A stretch of 30,159 bases of DNA from contig DMOI01000036.1 of assembly GCA_003452395.1 (NCBI GenBank), positions 1 to 30,159 of the forward strand. The letters run 5' to 3'. The stretch is from Clostridiales bacterium. GTDB lineage: Bacteria > Bacillota > Clostridia > Lachnospirales > UBA12420. Below the pieces are notes generated by a model that saw nothing but the letters and a program-made list of their open reading frames with translations, made no database searches and had not been told where the DNA came from. Shown here in pieces: positions 7,439 through 17,222 of this stretch (position 1 is the first letter of the stretch; each line of letters starts with the position of its first letter). The position numbers and the translations under genes were made by a program.

Positions 7439-10400
7439 TTAATAATTATTAGTAATTACTCCATACAAGCCTTCATAATCTATTTCTTCCAATTCTTCCT
7501 CTGCTTCTTTTACACATATTCCGTCATAATCTTCCATACCTGTACCTGCTGGTATTAGCTTGCCTAGGATAACATTTTCTTTTAATCCAACGAGATTATC
7601 CATTTTACCTTTTATTGCCGCTTCTGTAAGAACTCTCGTAGTTTCTTGGAAAGATGCAGCAGATAAGAACGAATCAGTAGCAAGAGAGGCTTTTGTAATA
7701 CCTAAAAGCACATTGTTAAATACTATAGGCTGTAACCCTTGAGCTAATAGCTCAACATTTTGATTCATTGCATCTATTCTATCAATAAACTTTCCTGGTA
7801 GATAGTTACTATCACCAGCATCATCAATCTTAACTTTCCTTAACATCTGTCTAGTTATAATCTCTACATGTTTATCGTTTATATCAACACCTTGTAGACT
7901 ATAAACTTTTTGTACTTCTTTTAAAATGTACTGTTGCACAGCTTCAAGTCCATTTATTTCTAATATATCATGAGGATTGATACTACCATCTGTTAGTCTT
8001 TCCCCTGCTGTTATTTCTTGATCATCATATACCTTTATCTTTGAGTCATATGGTATCAAATAAGTTTTAGAAATTCCTGTTTTTTCATTTTGTATAATTA
8101 TTTCTCTTCTTTTATTTGTTTCCTTTAATTCAACAACCCCATCTATCTCAGAAATGATAGCCATACCTTTTGGTCTACGTGCTTCAAATATTTCTTCAAC
8201 CCTTGGAAGTCCTTGTGTTATATCTTTACCTGCGATCCCTCCTGAGTGAAATGTACGCATTGTAAGCTGTGTACCTGGCTCACCAATAGATTGAGCTGCT
8301 ATTATACCAATAGCTTCTCCCCTCTTAACTGGTTTTCCAGATGACATGTCTGAACCATAACACTTAGCACATACACCATTATTAGACTCACATGTAAATA
8401 CGGTTCTAATATTAACTTTATCAATTCCTGATTTTACTATCTGATCAGCTATTTTTTTAGTTATCATTGTATCCGCCGGAACTATTATCTCTCCAGTGTT
8501 CGGATCTTTTACATCCAGTATCGACCATCTTCCGGTAATACGATTCTCTAAAGATTCTATAACTTCATTTCCATCTTTAAATGCTTTAATCCAAATACCT
8601 TTTACTTCTGAATTTACGAAACAGTCATCATCACGAGTAATTAGGTCCTGAGATACATCAACAAGACGACGAGTCAGATACCCTGAGTCAGCCGTACGAA
8701 GAGCCGTATCCGCCATACCTTTTCTAGCACCATGGGCAGATATAAAGTATTCAAGAACATTAAGACCCTCTTTAAAGCTTGATTTAATAGGTAATTCAAT
8801 AACTTCTCCCGATGTATCAGCCATGTTACCACGCATACCTGCCAACTGTTTTATTTGGCTGCGACTACCACGGGCTCCAGAGTTAGCCATCATAGATATG
8901 TTATTAAACTCACCCAAATGATTCATAAGTGCGTCTGTTACTTTGTCAGTTGTTTGGTCCCAGATTGTTATTACCTGATTGTGTTTCTCTTTATCAGTCA
9001 TTAATCCTTTTCTATATAATGAGTTTATTTTTTCTATTTTAAGTTCTGCAGTAGCCAACAACTCATACTTTGTAGGTGGTACTAGCATATCTGATATTGC
9101 AACAGTAAGTGCACCTTGTGTCGAATATTTAAAGCCTAAGTTCTTTATTTCATCAAGCATCTCTACAACTTCGATAGAATCATGTGTTTGAATAGCTCTG
9201 TCTATTATTTTTATTAATTGTTTTTTATCAACTAGGAAATCTATTTCATATTTAAACATATTTTCTTCTTTTGTTCTATCAATATATCCTATATCTTGCG
9301 GAATAGCCTTATTAAATACTATCTTACCTGGTGTAGTGTCAATTAAACCTACTTTCTCTTCACCATTAATTATTAGAGTTCTACGCACATTTATTCGTGA
9401 ATGTATTGTTATTTCATGATTAAAGTACGCCATTAATACTTCATCTTCATTTCTAAAGTATCTACCTTGACCTTTTTCATCTTTTTTATTTAGAGTCATA
9501 TAATATACTCCAAGAATCATATCTTGCGTAGGTACTACAACCGGTGCTCCATCAGATAATTTTAATAGGTTGTTTGAAGATAACATCAAAAATCTACACT
9601 CTGATTGAGCCTCTGCTGATAAAGGCACATGAACTGGCATTTGGTCCCCATCAAAGTCCGCATTAAATGCAGTACATACAAGAGGATGAAGTCTTATAGC
9701 TTTTCCCTCTACTAAAATCGGTTCAAACGCTTGAATGCCTAATCTATGTAGTGTAGGCGCACGATTTAGTAACACTGGATGCTCTTTAATAACATTCTCT
9801 AGTATTGCCCACACTTCTGGATGTAATCTTTCAACCATTTTTTTTGCTGATTTTATATTATGAGCCACTCCACCTTTAACTAGTTCTCTCATAACAAATG
9901 GTTTAAATAATTCTATAGCCATTTCTTTTGGAAGACCACACTGATAAAACTTGAGTTCTGGACCTACAACTATAACAGAACGTCCTGAATAGTCAACTCT
10001 TTTACCAAGTAAATTTTGACGGAATCGCCCTTGCTTTCCTTTTAACATATCAGATAGTGATTTAAGTGGTCTATTACCTGGACCTGTTACGGGTCTTCCA
10101 CGTCTACCATTATCTATTAGTCCATCTACTGCTTCTTGCAACATTCTTTTCTCGTTTCTTACAATAATATCTGGCGCTCCTAACTCTAGAAGCCTCTTTA
10201 GTCTATTATTTCTGTTAATAACTCTACGATACAGATCATTTAAGTCCGATGTAGCAAACCTACCACCATCTAACTGTACCATTGGTCTTAATTCTGGAGG
10301 TATAACTGGAACCACGTCCATTATCATCCATTCCGGTTTGTTATTAGATTCAAGGAAAGCTTCTACTGCTTCTAGTCTTTTAATAATTCTCAACTTTTTT

Positions 10401-11020
10401 TGTCCACTAGAAGTACGTAATCCAGCTTTTAACTCATCAAATTCTTTTTGTAAATCAATGTTTTGTAAAAGTTCTTTAATTGCTTCTGCTCCCATACTAA
10501 CTCTAAAAGCTTTTTCGCCATAAGCCTCTACTGCCTCTCTATACTCATTTTCCGATAGTAGTTGTTTATAATCAAGTCTTGTGTTCCCTTGATCTACTAC
10601 TATATAAGATGCAAAATATAATATCTTTTCGAGTGCTCTTGGTGTTAAATCGAGTAGAAGTCCCATTCTACTAGGTATACCTTTAAAGTACCATATGTGT
10701 GAAACCGGTGCAGCAAGTTCAATATGTCCCATTCTCTCACGTCTAACCTTTGATTTAGTTACCTCAACACCACACCTATCACATACAACACCTTTATATC
10801 TTACCCTCTTGTACTTTCCACAGAAACATTCCCAGTCTTTTGTAGGCCCAAATATTCGCTCGCAAAATAGTCCATCCCTCTCTGGTTTTAAAGTTCTGTA
10901 GTTGATAGTTTCTGGTTTTTTTATTTCACCTTTTGACCATTCCCTAATCTTTTCAGGCGATGCTAACTTTATTTTCATTACATCAAATGAGCTTGAATAT
11001 TTTCTTGTTGCATTAGACAT
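7439..11020 (-). CDS. rpoC: DNA-directed RNA polymerase subunit beta'
   Basis: 1193 aa, a normal length for Firmicutes RpoC. It forms the catalytic core of RNA polymerase with RpoB and the alpha dimer. The N-terminal zinc site is C65, C67, C80 and C83. The Mg-binding catalytic motif NADFDGDQM is at residues 453-461. The RVDYSGRSVIVVGP switch region, the trigger-loop stretch (TMRTFHSGG) and the second zinc site (FTCESNNGVCAKCYG) are all intact. The start ATG has AAAGGAG 10 nt upstream. It follows rpoB with a 40-nt gap and is surely co-transcribed with it. The unit ends at the hairpin immediately downstream. Confidence 0.98.
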   Translation of the reverse strand: MSNATRKYSSSFDVMKIKLASPEKIREWSKGEIKKPETINYRTLKPERDGLFCERIFGPTKDWECFCGKYKRVRYKGVVCDRCGVEVTKSKVRRERMGHIELAAPVSHIWYFKGIPSRMGLLLDLTPRALEKILYFASYIVVDQGNTRLDYKQLLSENEYREAVEAYGEKAFRVSMGAEAIKELLQNIDLQKEFDELKAGLRTSSGQKKLRIIKRLEAVEAFLESNNKPEWMIMDVVPVIPPELRPMVQLDGGRFATSDLNDLYRRVINRNNRLKRLLELGAPDIIVRNEKRMLQEAVDGLIDNGRRGRPVTGPGNRPLKSLSDMLKGKQGRFRQNLLGKRVDYSGRSVIVVGPELKFYQCGLPKEMAIELFKPFVMRELVKGGVAHNIKSAKKMVERLHPEVWAILENVIKEHPVLLNRAPTLHRLGIQAFEPILVEGKAIRLHPLVCTAFNADFDGDQMPVHVPLSAEAQSECRFLMLSSNNLLKLSDGAPVVVPTQDMILGVYYMTLNKKDEKGQGRYFRNEDEVLMAYFNHEITIHSRINVRRTLIINGEEKVGLIDTTPGKIVFNKAIPQDIGYIDRTKEENMFKYEIDFLVDKKQLIKIIDRAIQTHDSIEVVEMLDEIKNLGFKYSTQGALTVAISDMLVPPTKYELLATAELKIEKINSLYRKGLMTDKEKHNQVITIWDQTTDKVTDALMNHLGEFNNISMMANSGARGSRSQIKQLAGMRGNMADTSGEVIELPIKSSFKEGLNVLEYFISAHGARKGMADTALRTADSGYLTRRLVDVSQDLITRDDDCFVNSEVKGIWIKAFKDGNEVIESLENRITGRWSILDVKDPNTGEIIVPADTMITKKIADQIVKSGIDKVNIRTVFTCESNNGVCAKCYGSDMSSGKPVKRGEAIGIIAAQSIGEPGTQLTMRTFHSGGIAGKDITQGLPRVEEIFEARRPKGMAIISEIDGVVELKETNKRREIIIQNEKTGISKTYLIPYDSKIKVYDDQEITAGERLTDGSINPHDILEINGLEAVQQYILKEVQKVYSLQGVDINDKHVEIITRQMLRKVKIDDAGDSNYLPGKFIDRIDAMNQNVELLAQGLQPIVFNNVLLGITKASLATDSFLSAASFQETTRVLTEAAIKGKMDNLVGLKENVILGKLIPAGTGMEDYDGICVKEAEEELEEIDYEGLYGVITNNY

Positions 11021-11060
11021 CCGAATTTCACTCCTTTAATTTAGTTCTCTATTTATAACC

Positions 11061-14000
11061 CTAAAATAAATCTTTTTCGTCAACGATATTTATATCATCT
11101 GATTCCGTAGCAAGTTCTTCTGTAGTTATATATTGAACGGAGTACAATTCATCATCGTCGTCGTCACTCTCATTGCTTTTTCTTTTTTCAGCCTCATGTT
11201 CAAAAAACGTTTCTTCAATATCGTCGTTTTCTACTGACTCTCTTATATCAAATTCACGGTCTTTATCATATACTGTTATATCAAGACATAATGCCTGTAA
11301 TTCTTTTAAAAGAACTTTAAATGATTCAGGTATACCTGGTTTTGGAATGTTTTCACCTTTTACTATTGCTTCATAAGTTCTAACACGTCCTATAACGTCA
11401 TCAGATTTTACAGTAAGAAGTTCTTGTAGTGTATACGCTGCACCATAAGCTTCTAATGCCCAAACTTCCATCTCACCAAATCTTTGTCCACCAAATTGAG
11501 CTTTACCTCCGAGTGGCTGTTGAGTAACAAGTGAATATGGCCCAGTCGAACGAGCATGTATCTTATCATCTACTAAGTGATGTAGCTTTAGGTAATGCAT
11601 ATATCCAACTGTTACAGGATTGTCAAACTCTTCTCCTGTTCTTCCGTCTCTAAGCATTATTTTACCATTTGCATTTATTGGAACATCTTTCCATTCTTCT
11701 CTATGAGCTTTATTTTTATCTAGATATTCAAAGAATCCATCATCTAGTTTATCTTTCCATTTTTCTATAAAATCATTCCATTCACTATTTACATAATCGT
11801 TAGCAATTTCAAGTGTTTTAACTACTTCTCCTTCTTTTGCCCCATTAAATACTGGTGTAGCAACCTTTATCCCAAGTGCCTTTGCTGCAAGTCCCAAGTG
11901 AACCTCAAGCACTTGCCCAATATTCATACGTGATGGAACTCCAAGTGGATTAAGAACTATATCAAGTGCTCTTCCATTTGGAAGATATGGCATATCTTCT
12001 GTCGGGAGTACTCTTGAAACAACACCTTTATTACCATGTCTACCAGCCATTTTATCCCCAACAGATATCTTTCTCTTTTGAGCAATATAAACTCTAACAA
12101 CCTCATTTACACCTGGTGGTAACTCATCTCCATTTGCTTTTGTGAAAACATGTACATCAAGTATTATACCTGATTGACCATGCGGAACCCTCAGTGAAGT
12201 ATCTCTAACTTCTCTAGCTTTTTCCCCAAATATAGCACGAAGTAATCTTTCTTCTGCTGTAAGCTCAGTTTCGCCTTTTGGAGTTACTTTACCAACTAAA
12301 ATATCACCAGGTAATACCTCTGCACCAATTCTTATTATTCCTTTTTCGTCTAAATCACGTATCGAATCTTCCGCTATATTTGGAATATCTCTCGTTATAT
12401 CTTCTGGACCTAGTTTTGTGTCCCTTGATTGCATTTCGTATTCTTCTATATGAATTGATGTATACACATCATCTTGAACCAATTTTTCGTTAAGTAATAT
12501 AGCATCTTCATAGTTATAACCTTCCCAAGTCATAAATCCAATTAATATGTTTTTACCTAATGCAATTTCTCCATCTTTTGTAGATGGCCCATCTGCTATT
12601 GCTTCGCCCTTCTTAACTTTTTGGCCTCTATCTACAATAGGAATTTGATTTATACAGTTAGTTTGATTACTTCTCTTAAACTTTAGCAATTCATATTTAT
12701 CATACTGTCCGTTAATATTTTTTATTATTATTTCATTTGCAGATGTTTTAGTAACAATACCCTCTTCCCTTGCTACTATTACCACACCTGAATCTATTGC
12801 CACATCATATTCGAGTCCTGTACCTATTATAGGCGACTCGGTTTTTATTAGTGGAACTGATTGACGTTGCATGTTTGAACCCATAAGGGCACGGTTTGCA
12901 TCATCGTTTTCAAGGAAAGGAATCATAGCAGTGGCAACAGAAAACATCTGTTGCGGTGATACTTCCATTAAATCTGCTTTATATTTACTTAATTCAATAA
13001 ATTCTTCTTTTTTATATCTTCCCGTTACCTTTTCGTTTTTAAAAGTTCCATCTTCATTTAGAGGCTCATTAGCTTGAACAACTACGTATTTTTCTTCCTC
13101 ATCAGCAGTAAAATAAGCTATATCTAGTGTCACCTTTGGCTCAGTTTGTGTTCTATCTATTCTTCTATATGGCGTTTCTATAAATCCATATTCATTTATT
13201 CTTGCATATATTGCAAGTGAGTTAATAAGTCCTATGTTTGGACCTTCTGGCGTTTCAACTGGACACATTCTACCAAAATGTGTATAGTGAACGTCTCTTA
13301 CTTCAAACCCAGCTCTCTCTCTAGATAGTCCACCTGGCCCTAGTGCAGATAATCTTCTCTTGTGGGTTAGTGCATCTAGCGGATTATTTTGTTGCATAAA
13401 TTGTGATAATTGCGAACTACCAAAAAACTCTTTAATAGATGCTGAAATAGGCTTCGTATTTATAAGTACTTGCGGTGTAATTATTTCTATGTTTTGCAAG
13501 TTCATTCTTTCTCTGATAACCTTCTCAGTTCTAGTAAATCCGATTCTTATTTGATTTTGCAACAGCTCACCAGCACATCTTATTCTTCTATTCCCTAAAT
13601 GGTCAATATCATCTTGTATACCCACACCATATTCTAGATGTATAGTATAATTTATACTTGCCAAAATATCCTCTACCGTTATATGTATAGGTAGCAATGC
13701 TTTCATATTGTTTTTTATTGCTTCATATAATTCACTTTTGTCTTTACCATTATTTTTTTCAATTAAATCTTTAAGCACAGGCAAATATACTTTCCCCTTA
13801 GCACTTATATCCGTTACATCTACGTCTAAATACTTATTAATATCTACCGTCATATTAGACAATATCTTTACAATTCTATCTTCTGCAAATATACCAAAGG
13901 AATGTATGCCCGAGTCTTGAATTATCTCTGCTATTTCTTCAGTAATTACTTGATTTTCCTCAATAATAATTTCTCCAGTAAGTGGACTTGCAACTGTCTC

Positions 14001-14885
14001 TGCTATTTTAAAACCTACTACTCTGTTTTTGAGAGCAAGTTTTTTATTAAATTTATACCTCCCTACTTTCGCGAGGTCATATCTTCTATCGTCGTACATC
14101 ATATTTGTAAATAAGCTTTCCGCACTGTCTACGGTCGGTGGTTCACCTGGTCTTAACTTTTTATATATCTCAATTAGACCCTCTTCTCTTGTCTTTGAAA
14201 CATCTTTTTCAAGTGTAGCAAGTATCTTAGGATCTTCACCAAATAGTTCTTTTATTTCTTCGTCTGTATTTACACCTAAAGCCCTAATAAGACATGTAAC
14301 CGGCAACTTTCGAGTTCTATCAACCCTTGCATAGAAAACATCTTTCGAATCAGTCTCATACTCAAGCCATGCTCCTCTATTTGGTATAACTGTTGCTGTT
14401 ATTAGTTGTTTACCCAACTTATCATGATCTATATTATAATATATACCTGGCGATCTTACTAATTGACTTACAATTACACGTTCTGCACCATTTATAATAA
14501 ATGAACCGTTTTCTGTCATAAGAGGAAAATCAGCTATGAAAATATTTTGTTCTTTTATCTCTTGAGTTTCCTTGTTTAATAGGCGCACCTTTACTCTTAG
14601 TGGTGCAGCATAAGTCATATATCTTGCTTTACAATCTTCGATATTATACTTAATCTTATCCTTTTCAATTTGGAAATCCAAAAATTCTAATACTAAATTA
14701 TTATTATAGTCAATTATAGGAGATACATCATCAAAAACCTCTTTTAGTCCTTCTTCAACTAACCATTCGTACGATTGTTTTTGAATCTCTATAAAATCTG
14801 GTGTCTCTACAACTTCTTCTTTTCTTATATATGACATTCTAGTTACATTGCCAGTTTTCACAGGTTTGATACGGATTTTTTCCAT
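11061..14885 (-). CDS. rpoB: DNA-directed RNA polymerase subunit beta
   Basis: 1274 aa. The start is the ATG at 14885, with AAGGAG 10 nt upstream; a TTG directly before it is in frame but less likely. The rifampicin region is plain: FFGSSQLSQFM, then QQNNPLDALTHKRRLSALG. At the position of E. coli D516 this protein has Q; H526 and S531 are conserved. The GDKMAGRHGNKGVVS and LGGKAQFGGQRFGEMEVWALEA motifs of the catalytic and C-terminal regions are present. The tail after residue 1225 is acidic and species-specific. Unusually, no rplJ-rplL precedes it. The gene has its own sigma-A promoter about 100 bases upstream and a leader hairpin. Confidence 0.98.
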   Translation of the reverse strand: MEKIRIKPVKTGNVTRMSYIRKEEVVETPDFIEIQKQSYEWLVEEGLKEVFDDVSPIIDYNNNLVLEFLDFQIEKDKIKYNIEDCKARYMTYAAPLRVKVRLLNKETQEIKEQNIFIADFPLMTENGSFIINGAERVIVSQLVRSPGIYYNIDHDKLGKQLITATVIPNRGAWLEYETDSKDVFYARVDRTRKLPVTCLIRALGVNTDEEIKELFGEDPKILATLEKDVSKTREEGLIEIYKKLRPGEPPTVDSAESLFTNMMYDDRRYDLAKVGRYKFNKKLALKNRVVGFKIAETVASPLTGEIIIEENQVITEEIAEIIQDSGIHSFGIFAEDRIVKILSNMTVDINKYLDVDVTDISAKGKVYLPVLKDLIEKNNGKDKSELYEAIKNNMKALLPIHITVEDILASINYTIHLEYGVGIQDDIDHLGNRRIRCAGELLQNQIRIGFTRTEKVIRERMNLQNIEIITPQVLINTKPISASIKEFFGSSQLSQFMQQNNPLDALTHKRRLSALGPGGLSRERAGFEVRDVHYTHFGRMCPVETPEGPNIGLINSLAIYARINEYGFIETPYRRIDRTQTEPKVTLDIAYFTADEEEKYVVVQANEPLNEDGTFKNEKVTGRYKKEEFIELSKYKADLMEVSPQQMFSVATAMIPFLENDDANRALMGSNMQRQSVPLIKTESPIIGTGLEYDVAIDSGVVIVAREEGIVTKTSANEIIIKNINGQYDKYELLKFKRSNQTNCINQIPIVDRGQKVKKGEAIADGPSTKDGEIALGKNILIGFMTWEGYNYEDAILLNEKLVQDDVYTSIHIEEYEMQSRDTKLGPEDITRDIPNIAEDSIRDLDEKGIIRIGAEVLPGDILVGKVTPKGETELTAEERLLRAIFGEKAREVRDTSLRVPHGQSGIILDVHVFTKANGDELPPGVNEVVRVYIAQKRKISVGDKMAGRHGNKGVVSRVLPTEDMPYLPNGRALDIVLNPLGVPSRMNIGQVLEVHLGLAAKALGIKVATPVFNGAKEGEVVKTLEIANDYVNSEWNDFIEKWKDKLDDGFFEYLDKNKAHREEWKDVPINANGKIMLRDGRTGEEFDNPVTVGYMHYLKLHHLVDDKIHARSTGPYSLVTQQPLGGKAQFGGQRFGEMEVWALEAYGAAYTLQELLTVKSDDVIGRVRTYEAIVKGENIPKPGIPESFKVLLKELQALCLDITVYDKDREFDIRESVENDDIEETFFEHEAEKRKSNESDDDDDELYSVQYITTEELATESDDINIVDEKDLF

Positions 14886-14949
14886 CAATATTTCACTCCT
14901 TGATTTTAAATATTGTCATATTATTCATTTTTTGGAATTTTTATACATC

Positions 14950-14966
14950 CTCGTATCCACTACGAG
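14950..14966 (-). promoter_or_regulatory. Small hairpin in the rpoB leader
   Basis: CTCGTA (14950-14955) and TACGAG (14961-14966) form a 6-bp stem with a 5-nt loop, about 15-30 bases into the predicted rpoBC transcript. No T-run follows, so it is not a terminator. A regulatory role is only a guess. Confidence 0.35.
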
Positions 14967-14985
14967 CAAACGAGTACATTTTATT

Positions 14986-15014
14986 ATAATAGCATAAAAA
15001 GGCAAGCCAGTCAA
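14986..15014 (-). promoter_or_regulatory. Sigma-A promoter of rpoBC
   Basis: On the minus strand the -35 is TTGACT (15014-15009), followed by a 17-nt spacer and the -10 TATTAT (14991-14986). It lies after the SLH gene terminator and 95-100 bases before the rpoB start, so rpoBC is transcribed independently of ribosomal protein genes here. Confidence 0.7.
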
Positions 15015-15045
15015 GCAATTTTTATTAAAATTTCATAGAATATGT

Positions 15046-15079
15046 AAAAAATATTCCTTTATATAAAGGAATATTTTTT
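15046..15079 (-). terminator. Terminator of the SLH gene
   Basis: A perfect 15-bp inverted repeat (15046-15060 with 15065-15079) has a 4-nt loop and A6/T6 ends, 27 bases beyond the stop codon. The symmetrical ends would let it work in both directions. Confidence 0.85.
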
Positions 15080-15106
15080 GATACACAACTTTCTATTTAT
15101 TATTTA

Positions 15107-17035
15107 TTAATTAATTCTACCCAATATTGTTACCGCTTCTGCTCTAGTTAAATAACTAAATGGTCTCACTGTGTTATCATCATATCCCTTAAGTATTCCA
15201 CTCGCAGTAAGCTTTTGTATTTCAGACGAATAGGAGCTCTGCGTTAGATCAACATAATACTTTTCTGTTGGTTTTTCTGGAACTTGATAATAATTTGCAA
15301 CCAACATCGCTACCTCTTCTCTCGTAATTGGATAGTCATACTTATTCATAAGCCCCGAACGGAACAATGTTTGATAATCTAATTTTGAAAATACATTCTT
15401 TACCTCATAATACGCCCAATCATATTTTGACAAACCTACGTCGTTCAAATTTATCGTTTCTCTACTTTTATTTGGGTTTAATCTATTTAACATAGCAACA
15501 AATTCTTTAACTGTCACTGTACTATTAGGTTTAAATGTTAAATCCGAATAACCAGTAACCACATTTCTTTCTATTAAACTTATAATACTATTCTTTGCCC
15601 AATGGTTTTTTATATCATTAAGTATTTCTATTCTTTTCTCTAATTTTTTATAATATATTTCATGATCTATAAACTCACCTGTTGACAAATTATAGATATA
15701 GATATTCCACATATTTTTATTAGTTAAGGGAATTGTACTATTAACTGAATATGCTACATCATCTACCATTATAAGAATATATTTACTGTTCGCTCCACTA
15801 GTGCTGTATTTACTATTTGGAACAAGTTCTATATAATTTGCTAGAGATATAGAATTAACCGTCACATAATTAGGCAACTTATGTCTTATTTTCGAATAAT
15901 AACTTTCTATTTTATCATTTTTATCCCCTACAACTATATATGTCGATACTACTGTATTGTCTTTACTATTTTTAAATTTTAATTCAAATACTCCATCTTT
16001 ATTTAATATTACAACCTTTTTTGTTAAATCTACTGTTACTGATGACGAACTAGGTGTAACATACTTTTTATTATATGAGTTACCAAATTTTTTCTTTAAA
16101 TACGTATCAAAAGCGTCATAATAGTATAATTCTTTACCGTATTCTCCTATTACTATGTTCTTAAAATACCTGCTAGTAGTAATTTTCGATTCTCTAGCCT
16201 CATTTATATCCTCGTCTATTGAATCAGATGCATCCCCAAAATATACTTTTGCATCTTGCGTTGCATTTACTGTATAACTATTAACATTCCCAAATAAGTC
16301 TTTTACTTTAATAGCTATCGTTTTTGGGTACTCTTTTATTTTATAATATGAATTAGTCTCATATGTATCTTCACCTACAGTATACGCATATTTTTCATCT
16401 GCAAACTTATAGTTATCAGTTGTTTTAACATATAAATTATTATCTAATACATATATAGCTTTTATTTTAGGCATTTCTGTATCTTTAAACATATATGCAC
16501 TTGTGGCAGTCTTTTTCGTCACTGTCCCATATAATATTTGTATAGTATATTTTAAGTTTGTAGCTTTCTTTAAAGTCGGTAACGCTATTTTTTCATTTTG
16601 TTTCGCGTTACACTTTATCATTTCAACACCCAAATCAGAATTTTCAACTAATACACTATATGTATATCTAGATTTCGTATCTGGCAGAGATAAATATAAC
16701 TCTTCATTTTCATTTAAAAATTTTATTTTACTTGTTATTATTTCCAAATCTTTTCCAGTCAGTATATCACTCATATCAGTAATCAAGACTAAAACATTTT
16801 CCATTAGCTTTGTTTTTTGATCGTAATCCGATATAGTATTAACTTTATCTTTTAAAGCTTGCACTTCTGTAAGCATATCTGATGTTACATCTCCGGTAAT
16901 TGTTCCCCTATAAAAGGTTAATTTATTATTTACTTCTGAAATTACTTCCGCATCTGTTGCTGCAAATGATGCATTTGTACCAACTACCATTATCAATATT
17001 AGTATTATTCCTATTAGTTTTTCTAGTTTATTCAT
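15107..17035 (-). CDS. S-layer-homology (SLH) domain cell-surface protein
   Basis: 642 aa from the ATG at 17035, chosen because GGGGGG lies 5 nt upstream and because MNKLEKLIGIILILIMVVG...SFAA is a clear signal peptide. The frame is open for 15 codons further upstream but without support. The central 450 residues match no family I recognise; they are Lys/Tyr/Ser-rich, with predicted beta content. The C-terminus holds three SLH domains: about 455-510 (DIKNHWAKNSIISLIERNVVTG), 515-575 (diverged, ending PITREEVAMLV), and 580-642 (LTASGILKGYDDNTVRPF, then LTRAEAVTILG). SLH domains anchor proteins to pyruvylated secondary cell-wall polymers, so this is a wall-attached surface protein. It is a single-gene unit between a consensus promoter and a strong terminator. 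Confidence 0.9.
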   Translation of the reverse strand: MNKLEKLIGIILILIMVVGTNASFAATDAEVISEVNNKLTFYRGTITGDVTSDMLTEVQALKDKVNTISDYDQKTKLMENVLVLITDMSDILTGKDLEIITSKIKFLNENEELYLSLPDTKSRYTYSVLVENSDLGVEMIKCNAKQNEKIALPTLKKATNLKYTIQILYGTVTKKTATSAYMFKDTEMPKIKAIYVLDNNLYVKTTDNYKFADEKYAYTVGEDTYETNSYYKIKEYPKTIAIKVKDLFGNVNSYTVNATQDAKVYFGDASDSIDEDINEARESKITTSRYFKNIVIGEYGKELYYYDAFDTYLKKKFGNSYNKKYVTPSSSSVTVDLTKKVVILNKDGVFELKFKNSKDNTVVSTYIVVGDKNDKIESYYSKIRHKLPNYVTVNSISLANYIELVPNSKYSTSGANSKYILIMVDDVAYSVNSTIPLTNKNMWNIYIYNLSTGEFIDHEIYYKKLEKRIEILNDIKNHWAKNSIISLIERNVVTGYSDLTFKPNSTVTVKEFVAMLNRLNPNKSRETINLNDVGLSKYDWAYYEVKNVFSKLDYQTLFRSGLMNKYDYPITREEVAMLVANYYQVPEKPTEKYYVDLTQSSYSSEIQKLTASGILKGYDDNTVRPFSYLTRAEAVTILGRIN

Positions 17036-17091
17036 AATTTCCCCCCGTTCATTTATTGTTGTAAAATAGATATTTGTCACATCTTTATATG

Positions 17092-17120
17092 ATTATACAC
17101 AATTCCTTGTTATTTGTCAA
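17092..17120 (-). promoter_or_regulatory. Consensus sigma-A promoter of the SLH gene
   Basis: TTGACA (17120-17115), a 17-nt spacer and TATAAT (17097-17092) on the minus strand, preceded by TGTG (extended -10). It is a perfect match to both consensus hexamers, which predicts strong expression and fits an abundant surface protein. Confidence 0.9.
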
Positions 17121-17170
17121 TATTTTACAGTATTATTATTATTATTTGTTTTTTATTTATATTCTACCAA

Positions 17171-17216
17171 AAAACTTAAAAAACTTCAAGCCTTAGCATG
17201 AAGTTTTTTAAGTTTT
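17171..17216 (-). terminator. Terminator of tig-clpP-clpX
   Basis: A perfect 18-bp inverted repeat (17171-17188 with 17199-17216) with a 10-nt loop, 7 bases after the clpX stop codon. It ends in TTTT when transcribed from the minus strand. Confidence 0.88.
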
Positions 17217-17222
17217 AAATTT

